DNA of 6,086 nt from an uncultured Alphaproteobacteria bacterium (GTDB lineage: Bacteria; Pseudomonadota; Alphaproteobacteria; Puniceispirillales; Puniceispirillaceae), in the NCBI GenBank assembly GCA_913031555.1, contig CAJWDO010000110.1, positions 1-6,086 of the forward strand, written 5' to 3'. Below the pieces are notes generated by a model. The model ran no database searches, had not been told where the DNA came from, and saw only the letters and a program-made list of their open reading frames with translations. Below are positions 5,690-6,086 of this stretch, in pieces. Position numbers and translations under genes: made by a program. Within the stretch, counting starts at the first letter, position 1, and each line of letters begins with the position of its first letter.

Positions 5690-5905
5690 ATGAATGCAAG
5701 CGATACCGCAAGGGTGCAGAGTTACCTGCGTCAGCGCTTTGGCAACAAGCGGCTGTCTCTCGCCAGGCGCGAGAACAAGGATGATTCAGCCGATCTGATG
5801 TTGGAAGATGAATTCATCGGGGTTGTGTTCCAGGATGACGAGGATGGAGATCTCTGCTTCCACGTCCAGATCTCGATCCTTGCCGAGGATCTCGACGACA
5901 TGTGA
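5690..5905 (+). CDS. DUF3126 family protein
   Basis: From the ATG at 5690 the product is 71 residues, MNASDTARVQSYLRQRFGNK onward. It matches the DUF3126 family (PF11324) as I remember it: a short N-terminal helix with ARVQ-YLR--FGN, then KDDSADLML, the strongly conserved DEFIGVVFQDDEDGDL and a closing FHVQISILAEDLDDM. The protein is acidic, has no membrane segment and is probably cytosolic; its function is unknown. An upstream in-frame ATG at 5597 would add 31 residues encoded partly by the 17-bp repeat and without family similarity, so I reject it. The leader just before the chosen start, AAAGTGAG at 5675-5682, provides at best a weak ribosome binding site. Confidence 0.82.
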   Translation: MNASDTARVQSYLRQRFGNKRLSLARRENKDDSADLMLEDEFIGVVFQDDEDGDLCFHVQISILAEDLDDM

Positions 5906-6086
5906 TCCCGGACCGGCGACGTCCTGTCCACCGCCCGATCACCTGTTTGATCACACATCCTGTCGCTCTCGACCACTCGCTCGGCCAATCAACCACCAAG
6001 CCAGCCACCAAGTCAGCCACCAAGCCCGGGTCCGTCCCCTACCGCCACGGCAAGCCCGTCTCCTACCGCCACGGCGACACCGCTGC
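5902..6086 (+). CDS. Possible 3'-partial ORF coupled to the DUF3126 gene
   Basis: A frame beginning with GTG at 5902 overlaps the DUF3126 stop by four bases (GTGA) and stays open to the end of the window, about 61 codons. GAGGA at 5885-5889 could serve as its ribosome binding site, although 12 bases is a long spacing. The third positions of its last ~30 codons are almost all G or C, unlike the other two forward frames, which favours coding there. The product starts MIPDRRRPVHRP, passes through a short Thr/Lys/Pro repeat (TTKPATKSATKPG) and then a doubled YRHG segment (SVPYRHGK, PVSYRHGD). I do not recognise a family. It may instead be non-coding repeat sequence. Confidence 0.3.
   Translation, partial: MIPDRRRPVHRPITCLITHPVALDHSLGQSTTKPATKSATKPGSVPYRHGKPVSYRHGDTA
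5993..6075. repeat. Two short tandem repeat arrays at the right end of the window
   Basis: CCACCAAG recurs at 5993-6000, 6005-6012 and 6017-6024 with a 12-bp period (CCACCAAGCCAG, CCACCAAGTCAG, then a partial unit). Directly after it, a 20-bp block starting CCGTC and ending GCCACGGC occurs at 6032-6051 and 6056-6075, with a 24-bp period and one mismatch. Both periods are multiples of three, so the repeats keep frame if translated. There is no spacer diversity of the CRISPR kind. Confidence 0.75.

Noticed and set aside
5993..6075. CRISPR-like array
   Set aside because: Repeats of 12 and 24 bp without variable spacers, a leader or cas genes are simple tandem repeats.

Overview
The window looks like part of an alphaproteobacterial chromosome, probably a marine or Rhodospirillales-type lineage. 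Three small genes on the right match families that, as I recall them, are largely confined to Alphaproteobacteria (DUF2794, a CxxC/CxxC zinc-ribbon protein and DUF3126). The order YfgM-like TPR protein, bamB, der is also a conserved proteobacterial arrangement. GC is about 57-62% over most of the window, estimated by eye from sampled lines. The first ~780 bases are clearly richer, around 65-78%.

Left end (1-898, + strand): one uninterrupted reading frame joins pieces that do not belong together. It has a proline-rich start, the C-terminal half of a MoxR/CbbQ-type AAA+ ATPase, the middle of a PF09859-type 2OG-Fe(II) oxygenase and an unrelated C-terminal tail. Catalytic parts of both recognisable families are missing. 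With the GC step, this points to a chimeric contig end (assembly or amplification artefact) rather than a new fusion enzyme. The last ~110 bases have the composition of the rest of the window and are probably the true 3' end of the host gene convergent with der.

Centre (905-4483, - strand): an envelope and ribosome-biogenesis gene cluster, transcribed right to left. It holds a membrane-anchored TPR protein of the YfgM type, the outer-membrane lipoprotein BamB of the beta-barrel assembly machinery, and the double GTPase Der. Two spacers are short and lack an evident terminator, so co-transcription is likely.

The divergent spacer (4484-4748) carries an exact 22-bp tandem repeat made of two abutting 9-bp palindromes, TGTAATACA and AGTCTGACT. 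A further AGTCTGAC copy sits directly against the GTG start of the divergent gene. This is the best candidate for an undescribed regulatory site in the window.

Right side (4749-6086, + strand): small genes for a DUF2794 protein, a zinc-ribbon protein and a DUF3126 protein. A possible further frame starts at a GTGA overlap with the DUF3126 stop and runs off the window through short tandem repeats. I see no RNA gene, insertion sequence, CRISPR array or defence system. Apart from the left-end chimera this is ordinary core chromosome.
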